A DNA stretch of 64,000 bases from Glycocaulis profundi (GCA_007050995.1 VJOU01000006.1:1-64000), one strand, 5' to 3'; positions 25,923 through 35,060 are shown, counted from the stretch's first letter. The notes: generated from the sequence alone by a model not told the origin. A program made the numbers and translations.

Positions 25923-27794
25923 TCACCCCCGCCTCAGTTCTCTCAGGCTGAATCGTGACGGATGCAGTGAATGGCGTCCAGCGCGTTCGAGTGGGTAAGA
26001 TTCACTACACAAATCTGAGGCGATCGCCTCGGCCAGGAGGGGCGCGTGGGCGAAGCCGCGCGCGCCCAGCCCCGTCAGCGCGAACAGGCCCGGCTCGAAC
26101 AGGGGCGCGTCCGCGGGCGGCGGCGGGCCGCCTTTCGCATGAGCCGCGCACAATGATCCGTATTCTGACGACATGAGCGGACCGGCGGCGGGTAGCCGGT
26201 CGGGCAGGGTCGCGCGGGAGGCCCGCCAGACCCGGTCCGCTGCGCCCAGCCGGGCAGCGAAGGCGGGCAGCGCGGCCTGCGCCTCGGCCCTCAGGGTGTC
26301 GGCGGCCGCATCCGCCTCCATGAACCCGCCCCGCTCATGGGTCGCGCCGATCAGAACCCCGCCCGGCGCGGCGCAGACGTAATGGCCCCAGGCGAGCGGG
26401 GCGGCGGGGGCCGGGTCGTCCAGCGCGAACAGCGCCGCCTGCCCGCCAAGTCCCTGAAGCGGCAGGGACGGCGCGCCTTCGGGCCAGCCGTCCGCCCCGC
26501 CCGCGATCACCACCGCGCCGGCCTCGGCGAGCACGCCGCCCTCGGCGTCCAGCACCCGCCAGACATCCCCTGCTCGCGCGAGCCGCGCGGCGCGGGCGTC
26601 GATCACCGGGGTCTCCCCCGCCAGAGCGCGCACCAGAGCGGCGGGGTCGAACCGCCCCGCCCGCTCGATCCACAATCCTTCCGGCGCGCCCGCGATGCCG
26701 GTGCGCGCGGCGGCGGCATCCGCGCCGACCATCTCCAGCCCCGGCCCGGCCATCTCCGCGATCTTCGCCAGACGCGCCGCATCCCCCGTGCGCAGCGCGC
26801 CTTCGGGGTGGAAGCCGTCCATGTCCTGATAAAGCGCGCGGGCGAACTCGAACGCGTTCAGCAGTGCACGGACATGCGGCCGGTCGGCAGCCTCCAGACG
26901 CGGGGTGAAGAGACCCTGCGGCCCGCCCGAGGCCCCTGCGGCCAGCCCTCCATCCGCGATCAGGACGGTCTCCCGCCCCCGCCCGCGCAGGGCATGGGCC
27001 AGACTGGCCGCGGCGATGCCGCCGCCGATGACCGCGACCGGGCCGTCAGAAGATCTGCCGCGTCCCAGCGCGTCGCCCCGTGGCCGGGGAAGGCGCGTCA
27101 GCACCGCCTCCAGCCGCTCGCGCTTGCGCCCGTGACCGGGCTTCTTCTCGACCTCGAAACCCGCCGCCTGCAAGCCCCGGCGCACCGCGCCCGCCACGGT
27201 GAAGGTGGCCAGCCGGGCGCCGGGGGCGCTGAGCTGCGCGATGCGCGCGAAGGCCGCCTCGCTCCACATGCCGGGGTTTTTCGCCGGGGCGAAGCCGTCC
27301 AGAAACCAGGCGTTCGCGGCCATGTCCATGTTCGCCAGCGCCGCGCCGGCCTCGTCATGGAAGACCGTCAGCGTCACCCGCCCGCCCTCGAACACCCGAC
27401 GGTGCGCGCCCGCGCCCGGCCCCGGCCAGACCGCCAGCAGGTCGCGGGCGAGCGCTTCGAGCTCCGGCCAGGCGGTCAGCGCGCGGGCGGCGTCTTCCCG
27501 CCGCAGGGGGAAGCCCTCGATGGTGACGAAATCGAGCCGGGCGTGCTCAGGGGCGTGATCGCGGAAGGCCTGCCACAGAGCGAGGAAGTTCAGCCCCGTG
27601 CCGAAGCCCAGCTCGCCCACGACCGTCCGGCGCCGCGCGGCGAAGGCGTCGGGAAAGCCGCAGCCTTCGAGGAAGACCGCGCGCGTTTCGGCCAGTCCGT
27701 CGTCGTTGGAGAAATACACGTCCCCGAACCCGTCCGCGCGCGGACCCGCGGGTCCGGTCCAGTCCAGTCCGGCGAAGGGGCGGTGCAGGCTCAC
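25923..27794 (-). CDS. mnmC: Bifunctional tRNA mnm5s2U biosynthesis protein MnmC
   Basis: 623 residues from a GTG at 27794. The N-terminal methyltransferase domain (GELGFGTGLNF at 60-70, WFLDGFAPAKNPGMW at 163-177) and the C-terminal FAD-dependent oxidoreductase domain (VIGGGIAAASLAHAL at about 255-269, FALTGLGARGFAHAPLLAE near the end) are both present. MnmC(o) removes carboxymethyl from cmnm5s2U34 and MnmC(m) methylates the product. The frame is open to 27890 but that stretch overlaps the upstream small gene; GTG 27794 lies 5 bp after that gene's stop and just before the family's RPFAGLDW-like start. Ends 66 bp before the WecG gene start. Confidence 0.93.
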   Translation of the reverse strand: MSLHRPFAGLDWTGPAGPRADGFGDVYFSNDDGLAETRAVFLEGCGFPDAFAARRRTVVGELGFGTGLNFLALWQAFRDHAPEHARLDFVTIEGFPLRREDAARALTAWPELEALARDLLAVWPGPGAGAHRRVFEGGRVTLTVFHDEAGAALANMDMAANAWFLDGFAPAKNPGMWSEAAFARIAQLSAPGARLATFTVAGAVRRGLQAAGFEVEKKPGHGRKRERLEAVLTRLPRPRGDALGRGRSSDGPVAVIGGGIAAASLAHALRGRGRETVLIADGGLAAGASGGPQGLFTPRLEAADRPHVRALLNAFEFARALYQDMDGFHPEGALRTGDAARLAKIAEMAGPGLEMVGADAAAARTGIAGAPEGLWIERAGRFDPAALVRALAGETPVIDARAARLARAGDVWRVLDAEGGVLAEAGAVVIAGGADGWPEGAPSLPLQGLGGQAALFALDDPAPAAPLAWGHYVCAAPGGVLIGATHERGGFMEADAAADTLRAEAQAALPAFAARLGAADRVWRASRATLPDRLPAAGPLMSSEYGSLCAAHAKGGPPPPADAPLFEPGLFALTGLGARGFAHAPLLAEAIASDLCSESYPLERAGRHSLHPSRFSLRELRRG

Positions 27795-27799
27795 GGGCG

Positions 27800-28000
27800 T
27801 CAGAACCGGGCGCGGGCGGCCGAGCGCGGCCCCGCGACCAGCCAGATCATGAAGCCGATCAGGGGCAGGACGAGAATGACCGTGATCCACAGCGCGCGCA
27901 CGGGCCGCGACGCCCGGCTCTCGCCGAGCTGGATCAGCGCCCAGACATTGAACACCAGGGCCAGAAGGCCGAGAGGGGCGATGAAGGCTTCCGGGGTCAT
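27800..28000 (-). CDS. Small membrane protein with PLDc_N-like domain
   Basis: 66 residues, mostly two hydrophobic segments (about 6-25 and 37-56) separated by a short charged loop (GESRASRPVRALW), ending in a basic AARARF tail. This looks like the phospholipase-D N-terminal (PLDc_N) two-helix membrane domain without any phospholipase part; small free-standing versions are widespread and uncharacterised. It is 5 bp upstream of mnmC and probably co-transcribed with it. Function unknown. Confidence 0.7.
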   Translation of the reverse strand: MTPEAFIAPLGLLALVFNVWALIQLGESRASRPVRALWITVILVLPLIGFMIWLVAGPRSAARARF

Positions 28001-28080
28001 GGCGCGGACGGACCGTGGCTGGACGAAACGCGCGGGAGGCTAAGCCCCCCGCGCGCGCAAAGCCATAGCTGAGAGGACGG

Positions 28081-28947
28081 TCAGACCGCCTGGATGTCGG
28101 AGAGCTTCTCTTCGAGCTCCAGGAAGCTGGGCTGCATCTTGGTGGGGATGGAGCCCCGGCCGATCTCCACCGAGATCTGCGCGGCGTTGCCGTGAAGGTG
28201 GGCGACCAGCACGTCCTGGATGATCTTGTAGAAGATGCCCTCTTCCTCGGTGACGTCCTTCATGCGCACCGCGAAGGGCCCGACGAAGCCATAGGCGAGG
28301 AACACGCCCAGGAAGGTGCCCACCAGCGCGCCGCCGATCATCTTGCCCAGCACGGTGGGCGGCGAGTCGATGGAGCCCATCGTCTTGATGATGCCCAGCA
28401 CCGCGGCCACGATCCCCAGCGCGGGCAGGGCGTCGGCCATGTTCTGCAGGGCGTGCGCGGGGCCCATCGCCTCGTGATGGTGCTTCTCGAGCTGCTTCTC
28501 CATCGCGTCCTCGACCTGGTGGGGGTCTTCGAGGTTCATGGTCATCATGCGCAGCGTGTCGCAGATGAAGTCCACGGCGAAGTGGTCTTTGAGGATGCGC
28601 GGATACTTGGTGAAGATCGCGCTCTCATGAGGCTTCTCGATATGGGCCTCGAGCGCGATCACGCCCTTGGTCTTCATGGTCTTGGTGAGCTGGAACAGCA
28701 GGGCCAGCAGGTCCTGATAATCGCTCGCCTTCCATTTGGGCCCCGTCACCAGCTTGGCCATGTAGCCCGCGGTGGTCGAGATGGTCTTGCCCGAATTGCC
28801 GATCAGGAAGGCGCCCATCGCCGCGCCCATGATCATCATCATCTCGGCGGGCAGCGCCTTGAGGATGACGTCGAAATGGCCCCCGGCCCACATGAAGCCG
28901 CCGAACACCATGACGAACACGACGACGACGCCGATTATCTGAAACAT
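28081..28947 (-). CDS. motA: Flagellar motor stator protein MotA
   Basis: 288 residues, usual length. Four transmembrane helices: about 4-22, 33-52 and two around 170-190 and 200-222 separated by a large cytoplasmic domain. Family blocks visible are GGHFDVILKALPAEMMMIMGAA at the N-terminus, RILKDHFAVDFICDTLRM in the rotor-interacting cytoplasmic region, and ADALPALGIVAAVLGIIKTM with the proline and glycine of TM3. MotA and MotB form the proton channel that drives rotation. MotB is not next to it, as in Caulobacter where motA and motB are separate. Indicates a flagellated organism. Confidence 0.95.
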   Translation of the reverse strand: MFQIIGVVVVFVMVFGGFMWAGGHFDVILKALPAEMMMIMGAAMGAFLIGNSGKTISTTAGYMAKLVTGPKWKASDYQDLLALLFQLTKTMKTKGVIALEAHIEKPHESAIFTKYPRILKDHFAVDFICDTLRMMTMNLEDPHQVEDAMEKQLEKHHHEAMGPAHALQNMADALPALGIVAAVLGIIKTMGSIDSPPTVLGKMIGGALVGTFLGVFLAYGFVGPFAVRMKDVTEEEGIFYKIIQDVLVAHLHGNAAQISVEIGRGSIPTKMQPSFLELEEKLSDIQAV

Positions 28948-29054
28948 GTCCCACCATCCGTTCCGTCTGGACGTTGCCGCGTCCGGGGCGGCGGGTGGTC
29001 CCGCTCTGTCGCCCGGATGCCGTCCGATTTCGGGACGTTTGTAGCGGGGGATGC

Positions 29055-29801
29055 TTAAGGTCCGGTGTCCGGCCCGTTAGTCCGCGATTCAGATTCTGGA
29101 AATTCCGCACCCGCCTTCGCCGCGCTCACCAGCGCGCGGAAGATGCGGCGCATGTCCGCCCGGTGCAGCATCAGTTCAGGGTGGAACTGAACGCCCATCC
29201 GGAAGACCTCGCCGGGCGCCTCGATGCCCTGCACGGCCTTGTATTCGTCGCAGGCGGCGACCTGAAAGTCGTCGGCAACGGCATCGAGCGCCTGCCGGTG
29301 CAGCGAATTCACCCGCACGTGATCGCGACCGAAGATTCCTTGCAGCCGGCCGGGCCTGAGATCGACCGACTTGCGGAACACCATGTAGCCCAGCGGCGTG
29401 GAGGGCAGGCGCTTGAGCCGGTCCTCGTCGAGGATCTGCAGGATGGAGCCGCCGCGCGACACGTTGAGAAGCTGCATGCCCCGGCAGATCGCCAGTATGG
29501 GCTTTTCCAGCCGCCAGAACTCGCGCGCCCAGTCCATCTCCAGCCGGTCCCGGCCCGGATCGTATTCCTTGTCGGGATCCGGCTCCTCTCCGTAATGACT
29601 GGGGTGGACGTTGAACCCGCCCGCGATGACCAGACCGTCGAACGTTCCGGGATGATGGTCGTCCCGGTCGCGGGTCTTCTCGGTCACGCGCACCGCGCGC
29701 CCGCCCGCCAGACGCACGCCCAGCCAGATGCAGGCGAAGACCATCGCGTCGGTCTTCGCCGAGGTGGTCACCGCGATGCGGGGGCGATGGTCAGCCGTCA
29801 A
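29055..29801 (-). CDS. Class I glutamine amidotransferase-like / gamma-glutamyl hydrolase (peptidase C26)
   Basis: 248 residues. PuuD-like class I glutamine amidotransferase fold: GLVIAGGFNVHPSHYGE (binding loop), nucleophile C106 in AICRGMQLLN, and the H207-x-E209 pair in QFHPEL. Stand-alone members hydrolyse gamma-glutamyl amide bonds. It overlaps the ATP-grasp gene upstream by 11 bp, which suggests the two act as a ligase/hydrolase pair or as an amidotransferase supplying ammonia to the ligase. Substrate unknown. The last 20 residues are hydrophilic and variable. Confidence 0.82.
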   Translation of the reverse strand: MTADHRPRIAVTTSAKTDAMVFACIWLGVRLAGGRAVRVTEKTRDRDDHHPGTFDGLVIAGGFNVHPSHYGEEPDPDKEYDPGRDRLEMDWAREFWRLEKPILAICRGMQLLNVSRGGSILQILDEDRLKRLPSTPLGYMVFRKSVDLRPGRLQGIFGRDHVRVNSLHRQALDAVADDFQVAACDEYKAVQGIEAPGEVFRMGVQFHPELMLHRADMRRIFRALVSAAKAGAEFPESESRTNGPDTGP

Positions 29802-31128
29802 ACTTCAGCTCCGGTGGCAGTTCGCCCCGCCGGATCAGCGAGGACAGTACGAACAGAACGCCCAGCATGGCGCCGGGATCGTCCAGCGGGATGAAATCGG
29901 TGGCCGCCTCGTCATGATCCTCCCGGCTTTCGCGGAAGGCCTTGGCGTAGGCGCCCAGCGCCCGCACGTCGAACAGGCTGGTCACGAACCCGCCCAGCGC
30001 GCCCGCGGCGCGCCCGCGTTCGCCGCGCTCCTCGTCCCGGCCCCGCAGCGCGTCCCACGAGCCCGACAGGTTCTGGAAATACTCCTCCTGCTCGGCGATC
30101 TTCTGGCTGGCCGAGAGCAGCGCCAGCAGCGGCACCTTGGACTTGCGCCCGATGGTCACCCGCGGCGGCTCGGTCACCGGATCGCCGACGGCCTGCCGGT
30201 AGAGCAGCCAGGGGAAATCCACCCCGCTGGCGACCGACTGGAACAGGCCCGCCCAATAGCGCGGATTGACCTCGATGAGCTGGGCTGGCGCGTCGTCCTC
30301 GCCGGTCCAGCGATAGTCGATCTCGCACACCCCGTTCCATTTGAGATGCTTCAGCAGCGGCGCCGCGGCCTTCAGGAAAGGCGCGGACTCCACCGTCTCG
30401 CGCAGCACCCCCGCCCCGCTGCGCGGCGGGAAGCCGTGCACCGAGCGATAGGTCATGTGCGCGCGCACCTCGCCGTCCTCGCACAGGGCGCAGAAGCAGA
30501 AGTCCCGGCCGGGCACGGCCTCCTGCAGCAGCGGCCAGTCGTTTTCTGTCTTGGGCGGCTTCTCGTCGATATGGGCCAGCAGCGCCTTCGCGTCGTCATG
30601 CTTGGCGATGCCCCGCCCGCCCACGCCGCGCGCGGGCTTGGTGATGACGGGGAAGGCCAGTTCCCGGGTCGCGGCCTCCACCGCCTCGCGGGTCTTGGGC
30701 GCGAGGGTTTTGGGGAAGGCCACGCCCGCGGCTTCGGCGGCGGCGGGCAGACGGTCCTTGGGCTCGACCTGGGTGATCGAGGCCCAGTCGGGGATGGCGA
30801 GAATGATCTTGCCTTCAAAGCGCGCCGCATGCTCGGCGATCACCGAGGTTTCCTCGAACATCGGCATCAGCACGTAAGGGACCGCGCCCTTGGGCCGGAA
30901 ATGCTCGACCGCCTCGAGCAGGTCCTCGATGAAGGCCTCGGGATCCTCGCGGTGATCGGCGATCAGCCGATGGCCCTTCGAATGCTTGGAGAACTGCAGC
31001 ACCGTCATGTCCACGCTGTCGCAGCCCACCACGTCGATGTCGTGATCGGCCAGCGACTGCGCGGCGGTGAGCGCCATCAGCGAGCGGCTGTAGGTCAGAA
31101 GAACGCGCGGCCGCGCCGGTTTGGGCAT
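29791..31128 (-). CDS. ATP-grasp ligase of unknown substrate
   Basis: 445 residues. N-terminal pre-ATP-grasp Rossmann domain (RVLLTYSRSLMALTAAQSLADH), ATP-grasp region at about 120-320 with PVITKPARGVGGRGIAKHDD as the glycine-rich ATP loop, LLQEAVPGRDFCF, and the metal-binding CEIDYRW ... LIEVNPRYWAG. The carboxy-terminal 110 residues hold a helical region with a possible short hydrophobic stretch (AMLGVLFVLSSLI). CarB-like ATP-grasp enzymes form amide bonds through acyl-phosphates. Coupled by overlap to the C26 gene downstream. No product can be named from sequence. The region to 31261 separates it from a divergent gene. Confidence 0.75.
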   Translation of the reverse strand: MPKPARPRVLLTYSRSLMALTAAQSLADHDIDVVGCDSVDMTVLQFSKHSKGHRLIADHREDPEAFIEDLLEAVEHFRPKGAVPYVLMPMFEETSVIAEHAARFEGKIILAIPDWASITQVEPKDRLPAAAEAAGVAFPKTLAPKTREAVEAATRELAFPVITKPARGVGGRGIAKHDDAKALLAHIDEKPPKTENDWPLLQEAVPGRDFCFCALCEDGEVRAHMTYRSVHGFPPRSGAGVLRETVESAPFLKAAAPLLKHLKWNGVCEIDYRWTGEDDAPAQLIEVNPRYWAGLFQSVASGVDFPWLLYRQAVGDPVTEPPRVTIGRKSKVPLLALLSASQKIAEQEEYFQNLSGSWDALRGRDEERGERGRAAGALGGFVTSLFDVRALGAYAKAFRESREDHDEAATDFIPLDDPGAMLGVLFVLSSLIRRGELPPELKFDG

Positions 31129-31261
31129 GGATCCCCCATATGACGTCCGCCCGCAGGGAATGCGGGAGGTCGGGAGGGAAACGGCGGGAGGGCGGCCGGG
31201 GTTGCACGTTCAGGCACCCCGGGCGAAGCTGCCACTTCCGATTGCGCATCAGGATGCCCTC

Positions 31262-32263
31262 ATGCCGCTGTCCGCGTTCATCGCGACCGTCTTCGCGTTC
31301 GCAGCCGAAAACAGGTCATTGGCCTCCGAGCAGGAGGCAGACATCCGCCCCGGGTATGCTCACGAAGCTGTCCGTGGATGTCTTGACCGTGCGGACGCCA
31401 GCTCACGTCCCTTCGAAGGTCTTGCATGTCTGCACCCTCTGCTGCTGGCCGGGGATCGGCCTGATCTGCCCAAAGCGTCTCGGGAAGTCGTCGCCGAACA
31501 ACTGACTGCAGCTTTGGGCTCCCGCCACTGGGACGTTCAAGACCTGTCGATCTTCCTGCTCGGGCTTGTGGGCGCGCGTGAAGCGATCCCCGAGCTTGAG
31601 CGGATCGCCGCAACACACTGGCACCCGGCGATCCGGGACAAAGCGGCATCCACCGCGGCGGCTCTGGCGGGGCCGTGCGGCCGCACGCAGTCTCACATGA
31701 TGCCAGAGAGCGCGGCGGACCTGCCGCCCGACTGCCCCGCCCTGCCCGAAGCGCCGCACCTGTTCGAGACGGAGCGCCAACCCGCCTGCGAATCCGGGGT
31801 CTGGGAATGGGCCGGGCATGAGTTCCGCGCTTCGATGCCGCCGGACAATGAGCGGCCTTACAATCCCCTGGCGTCGGCGAGAGTGTTTCAGCCAGCGGAT
31901 GGCTGGCTCATGGGCACCTCGACAGGCGAATGGCCGGGCGTTCTGATCTGGGCGCCCACGGGGGGCGAGGCGGTCACGGTGATCGACGGGGCGAACATCT
32001 CGTCCGTCGTCCAGACCGAGGATGGCGTCCTCATCGCGGGCGGCGGCGGGGGCATGGCGCCGCCCTACGGTCATGTTCACCTGCTGACCTGGCACGAGGA
32101 CGCGTGGCGGCCCGAACTGCTGGCCCGTCTGCCCGACGCCGTGGATGGCGCGCGTGTTCTCGGTGACGGGCTTTATGCCGCTTGGAGCCCCCGTTCAGCC
32201 TTCATCTTCTCTGACGAAGCTGTCCTGGGCATGGCTGAGTGCCAGCCCGTCGCAGAGGATTGA
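31262..32263 (+). CDS. Hypothetical protein with HEAT-like repeat and possible beta-propeller-like part
   Basis: 333 residues. The N-terminus (MPLSAFIATVFAFAAENRS) is hydrophobic and could be a signal peptide, though without a basic start. Residues about 75-140 contain one or two HEAT/PBS-lyase-like helices (HWDVQDLSIFLLGLVGAREAIPELERIA). The rest is rich in Trp, Gly and Pro with strands such as GEAVTVIDGANISSVVQTEDGVLIAGGG that resemble propeller blades. Six cysteines (several in pairs at PDCPALPEAP/QPACESG) suggest an exported protein. ATG 31262 has CAGGA seven bases upstream; the frame is open to 31121 without family support. No known family recognised. Composition is a little less GC-rich than neighbours. 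Confidence 0.6.
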   Translation: MPLSAFIATVFAFAAENRSLASEQEADIRPGYAHEAVRGCLDRADASSRPFEGLACLHPLLLAGDRPDLPKASREVVAEQLTAALGSRHWDVQDLSIFLLGLVGAREAIPELERIAATHWHPAIRDKAASTAAALAGPCGRTQSHMMPESAADLPPDCPALPEAPHLFETERQPACESGVWEWAGHEFRASMPPDNERPYNPLASARVFQPADGWLMGTSTGEWPGVLIWAPTGGEAVTVIDGANISSVVQTEDGVLIAGGGGGMAPPYGHVHLLTWHEDAWRPELLARLPDAVDGARVLGDGLYAAWSPRSAFIFSDEAVLGMAECQPVAED

Positions 32264-32310
32264 GCGCCACGGCTGGACCCGCCGGGAAACCTCGCTACTC
32301 TCCGCCGCGC

Positions 32311-33603
32311 ATGCCCCCGCCCGGATACGATCCCCTCAGCCCCTCCAGTCCGCAGGTCCGCCGCCGGGCCTTCCGGCTGCTGTTTCTGTGCCTGGTCGCG
32401 ACCAGCGTGGGCAATTCCATGCTGTTCGCCATACTGCCGCCCCTGTCGCGCGAGATCGGGGTGGCCGAGGTGTGGGTGGGCGCGATCTACACCGTCTCCG
32501 CGCTGATGTTCCTGACCATGAGCCCGGTCTGGGGCGCGCTGTCGGACCGCTATGGCCGCCGCCCCCTGATCGTGTTCGGCCTGTCCGCTTTCGCCGCCTC
32601 CACGCTGGTGTTCGCGGGCGGCGCGTGGGCGGGACAGGTCGGGCTGCTGCCGCCCATCGCGGCGATCATCGCCATGGCGATCGCGCGGACCCTGTTCGGC
32701 TCGCTCGGCTCGGCGACCAACCCCGCCGCGCAGGCCTACGTGGCCGACCGCACCAGCCCCGTCGAGCGCACCCAGTCTCTGGCGGCGCTGACCGCCGCCT
32801 TCGGGCTGGGCTCCACCATCGGCCCGGCGCTGGCGGCGGCGTTCTCAGAGCGGATCGGGGTGGCCGCCTTCATGGTGCTGGTCGCGGCCGCGGCGGGCGG
32901 ATGCGCGCTGGCGGTGCGGCTGATGCTGCCCGAGAACACGCCGCCGCGGCGCACCGGGCGGCCGATCAATCCGCTGGTCCAGTTCCGCTTCGCGGGCGAT
33001 CCGCGCCTGTCCGCCTTCATGATCTACGGCTCCATCGCCTGGCTGGCCCAGGCCGCCAGCCTGCAGGCGGTGGGGTTTTACGTGATGGACCGGCTGGTCC
33101 TGTCGCCGTCCGAGGGGCTGCAGCTCGCCGGGGTCGCGCTGACCGCAGGGGCGGGCGCGCTGATCGTCGCCCAGCTGGTGGTCATCCCGGCGCTGAAGAC
33201 CTCCCCGCGCGTGCTGATGATGCTGGGCGCGGGGCTGGCGGTTCTGGGCAATGTCGAGCTGGTGTTCGCCGATTCCTACGCCACCATCGTTCTGGGCTTC
33301 GTGCTGACCAGCTTCGGTTTCGGGCTGTCGCGCTCGGGCTTCACGGGCGGGGCCAGCCTGGCGGTGACGCCCGAGGAGCAGGGCCGGGCCGCGGGCCTGA
33401 CCACCGCGACGGCGGGGCTGGGCTTCCTGATCGCGCCGATCACGGGGCTGTGGCTGTATCAGGCCGTCGGGCCGGAGACGCCCTTCCAGCTCAATGCCGC
33501 GCTGTGCCTGGGCGCGCTGGCGCTGGCGGCGTTCCACCCCCGCGTCCGCCCGGCCGCGGCGCGGCCGGTGGACGATGATCACGAGGGACCGAGCCCGGTC
33601 TGA
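32311..33603 (+). CDS. Major facilitator superfamily transporter
   Basis: 430 residues, twelve predicted membrane segments. The motif A equivalent WGALSDRYGRRPLIVFG after TM2 and GFGLGSTIGPALAAAFS (motif C, antiporter type) in TM5 place it with the drug:H+ antiporter-1/TetA-like group, so export of a small hydrophobic molecule is likely. Start ATG 32311 places a short hydrophilic leader before TM1 (RLLFLCLVATSVGNSMLF). The 48-bp gap from the preceding gene allows co-transcription. Convergent with the lytic transglycosylase gene with one base between the stops. Confidence 0.88.
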   Translation: MPPPGYDPLSPSSPQVRRRAFRLLFLCLVATSVGNSMLFAILPPLSREIGVAEVWVGAIYTVSALMFLTMSPVWGALSDRYGRRPLIVFGLSAFAASTLVFAGGAWAGQVGLLPPIAAIIAMAIARTLFGSLGSATNPAAQAYVADRTSPVERTQSLAALTAAFGLGSTIGPALAAAFSERIGVAAFMVLVAAAAGGCALAVRLMLPENTPPRRTGRPINPLVQFRFAGDPRLSAFMIYGSIAWLAQAASLQAVGFYVMDRLVLSPSEGLQLAGVALTAGAGALIVAQLVVIPALKTSPRVLMMLGAGLAVLGNVELVFADSYATIVLGFVLTSFGFGLSRSGFTGGASLAVTPEEQGRAAGLTTATAGLGFLIAPITGLWLYQAVGPETPFQLNAALCLGALALAAFHPRVRPAAARPVDDDHEGPSPV

Positions 33604-33604
33604 G

Positions 33605-34816
33605 CTACAGGCCGCGCTCGCCCGCCGCGCTCATCACCGCGTCGAACACCGCCCGGCCGGCATAGCCGTCCGGCTCCATGCCGGTGTTCTCCTGAAACTC
33701 GCGGATCGCCCGGCGCGTGTTCGGGCCGATCACCCCGTCCACCCCGCCCGTGTCATGGCCCATGGCGGTCAGGGTCTCCTGAAGGCGCTGGGACTGGGAG
33801 CGGGAGATGGGCGGGTCGTTCTCGGGCCAGCCGGTGGCCAGCGAGCCGGTCCCGGCGATGGACTGGGCTAGATAGCCCACGCCCAGCACGTAGGCGGTGG
33901 AGTTGTTGTAGCGCAGCAGCGCCTCGAAATTGCGATAGGCGAGGAAGGCCGGTCCGCCCGAGCCCGCCGGGATGATCAGCCGGGCTTCGCGGTAGAGATC
34001 GTCCGCGCTGAACTCGCCGCCGCCCGCGGGCCGCACGCCCTGGGCGGCCCATTCGGCCACGGTGCGCCGGGCGCTCTCGTTCCAGCCCGCATAGTTGAAA
34101 CCGGACTCCAGCGCGACTTCGGCGAAGACCGGGTCGCGATAGGTCCAGCCCGCCCGGGCCAGCAGGTTCGCCGCGCTGGCCAGCGCATCCGCCTCGCTGT
34201 TCCAGATGTCGCGGCGGCCGTTGCCGGTGAAGTCCACCGCGCGCTCGATGTAGGTGGCCGGGATGAACTGGGTGTGGCCCATCGCGCCCGCCCAGGAGCC
34301 GCGAAGCTGCTCGCGGGTGGCGTAGCCGTTCTCCAGCATCTGGGCGACGGCGCGCAGCTGGCTCTCGGCGAAATTGCGCCGACGGCCCTCCCAGGCCAGC
34401 GTGGCCAGCGAGCGGACCACGTCGAAATCGCCCTGGATCGCGCCATAGGCGCTTTCCAGCCCCCAGATCGCGACGAGGACTTCGGAATCCACCTCGAACC
34501 GGCCCTCGATCTCGCGCAGGGTCGGCTGGATGCGGTCGTGCTGGCGGCGGCCGTTGGCCACGCGCTCAGGCGAGACCGCGCCTTCGAGATACTGCCAGAT
34601 GGGGCGCACGAACTCAGGCTGGGTGCGGTCGCGGTCGATCACCCGGTCGTCGGGCTCCACGCCGTCGAACATGGACGCGACCGTGTCGGACCGGACGCCC
34701 TCCCCGGTCAGCGTGGAGGAGAAACCGTCCCGCCAGGCGCTGAACGGCCCGTCCTGGGCCAGGGCGGGCGCGGCGACAAGGATGGCGGTGAAGGCGGCGG
34801 CAAGGATGGATCGCAC
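33605..34816 (-). CDS. MltB-family lytic murein transglycosylase with peptidoglycan-binding domain
   Basis: 403 residues from GTG 34816, which has GGAG seven bases upstream and directly gives a signal peptide (about residues 1-21, ending APALAQ). An ATG at 34861 is open in frame but lacks a ribosome-binding site. The SLT_2 domain shows VLVAIWGLESAYG with the catalytic glutamate near residue 121, GSWAGAMGHTQFIPATY and DIWNSEADALASAANLL. The C-terminal 60 residues are a PG_binding_1 domain (RLQETLTAMGHDTGG, GPNTRRAIREFQ). It cleaves glycan strands to 1,6-anhydromuramic ends in the periplasm. No lipobox cysteine is seen, so it is soluble. Divergent from the Tad-domain gene, 296 bp away. Confidence 0.92.
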   Translation of the reverse strand: MRSILAAAFTAILVAAPALAQDGPFSAWRDGFSSTLTGEGVRSDTVASMFDGVEPDDRVIDRDRTQPEFVRPIWQYLEGAVSPERVANGRRQHDRIQPTLREIEGRFEVDSEVLVAIWGLESAYGAIQGDFDVVRSLATLAWEGRRRNFAESQLRAVAQMLENGYATREQLRGSWAGAMGHTQFIPATYIERAVDFTGNGRRDIWNSEADALASAANLLARAGWTYRDPVFAEVALESGFNYAGWNESARRTVAEWAAQGVRPAGGGEFSADDLYREARLIIPAGSGGPAFLAYRNFEALLRYNNSTAYVLGVGYLAQSIAGTGSLATGWPENDPPISRSQSQRLQETLTAMGHDTGGVDGVIGPNTRRAIREFQENTGMEPDGYAGRAVFDAVMSAAGERGL

Positions 34817-35030
34817 GTGGGGGCTCCGTGGCGGGCGTTGCGGCGCGGCGGCGTCCTGCATGTTCTGCCCCCGCCGCCCCCAACGGAGGATGAACATGCC
34901 GGCCCCCGCGCTGGAAGGGTCAGTCTAGCCGAACCGGTCCGAAGGGCGAGCCCCCGGCGCCGTTCTTGCTTTGAACCGGGCCGGAAGGCGATATCCGCAT
35001 CGTTTCGGAACAGCATCGAATACACGGAAA

Positions 35031-35060
35031 GTTAACCAGAAATCCGAACGGGACGTTAAC
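35031..35060. promoter_or_regulatory. Pair of GTTAAC sites upstream of the Tad-domain gene
   Basis: Two identical 6-bp palindromes GTTAAC at 35031-35036 and 35055-35060, 24 bp apart, 53 bp before the ATG at 35113. TTAACC is the half-site of the CtrA response regulator (full site TTAA-N7-TTAA), which controls pili genes in Caulobacter. The spacing does not match a full CtrA box, so this is only a candidate operator. The surrounding 296-bp intergenic stretch shows nothing else clear. Confidence 0.35.

Noticed and set aside
27795-27890. Longer MnmC start
   Set aside because: The extra residues do not resemble MnmC and overlap the small membrane protein gene; GTG 27794 fits the family start.
28081-28947. 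Start of a flagellar gene cluster at motA
   Set aside because: No other flagellar gene is adjacent; motA stands alone here.
35031-35060. Full CtrA binding site TTAA-N7-TTAA
   Set aside because: Both TTAA elements are present but 24 bp apart instead of 11, so only half-site similarity is claimed.
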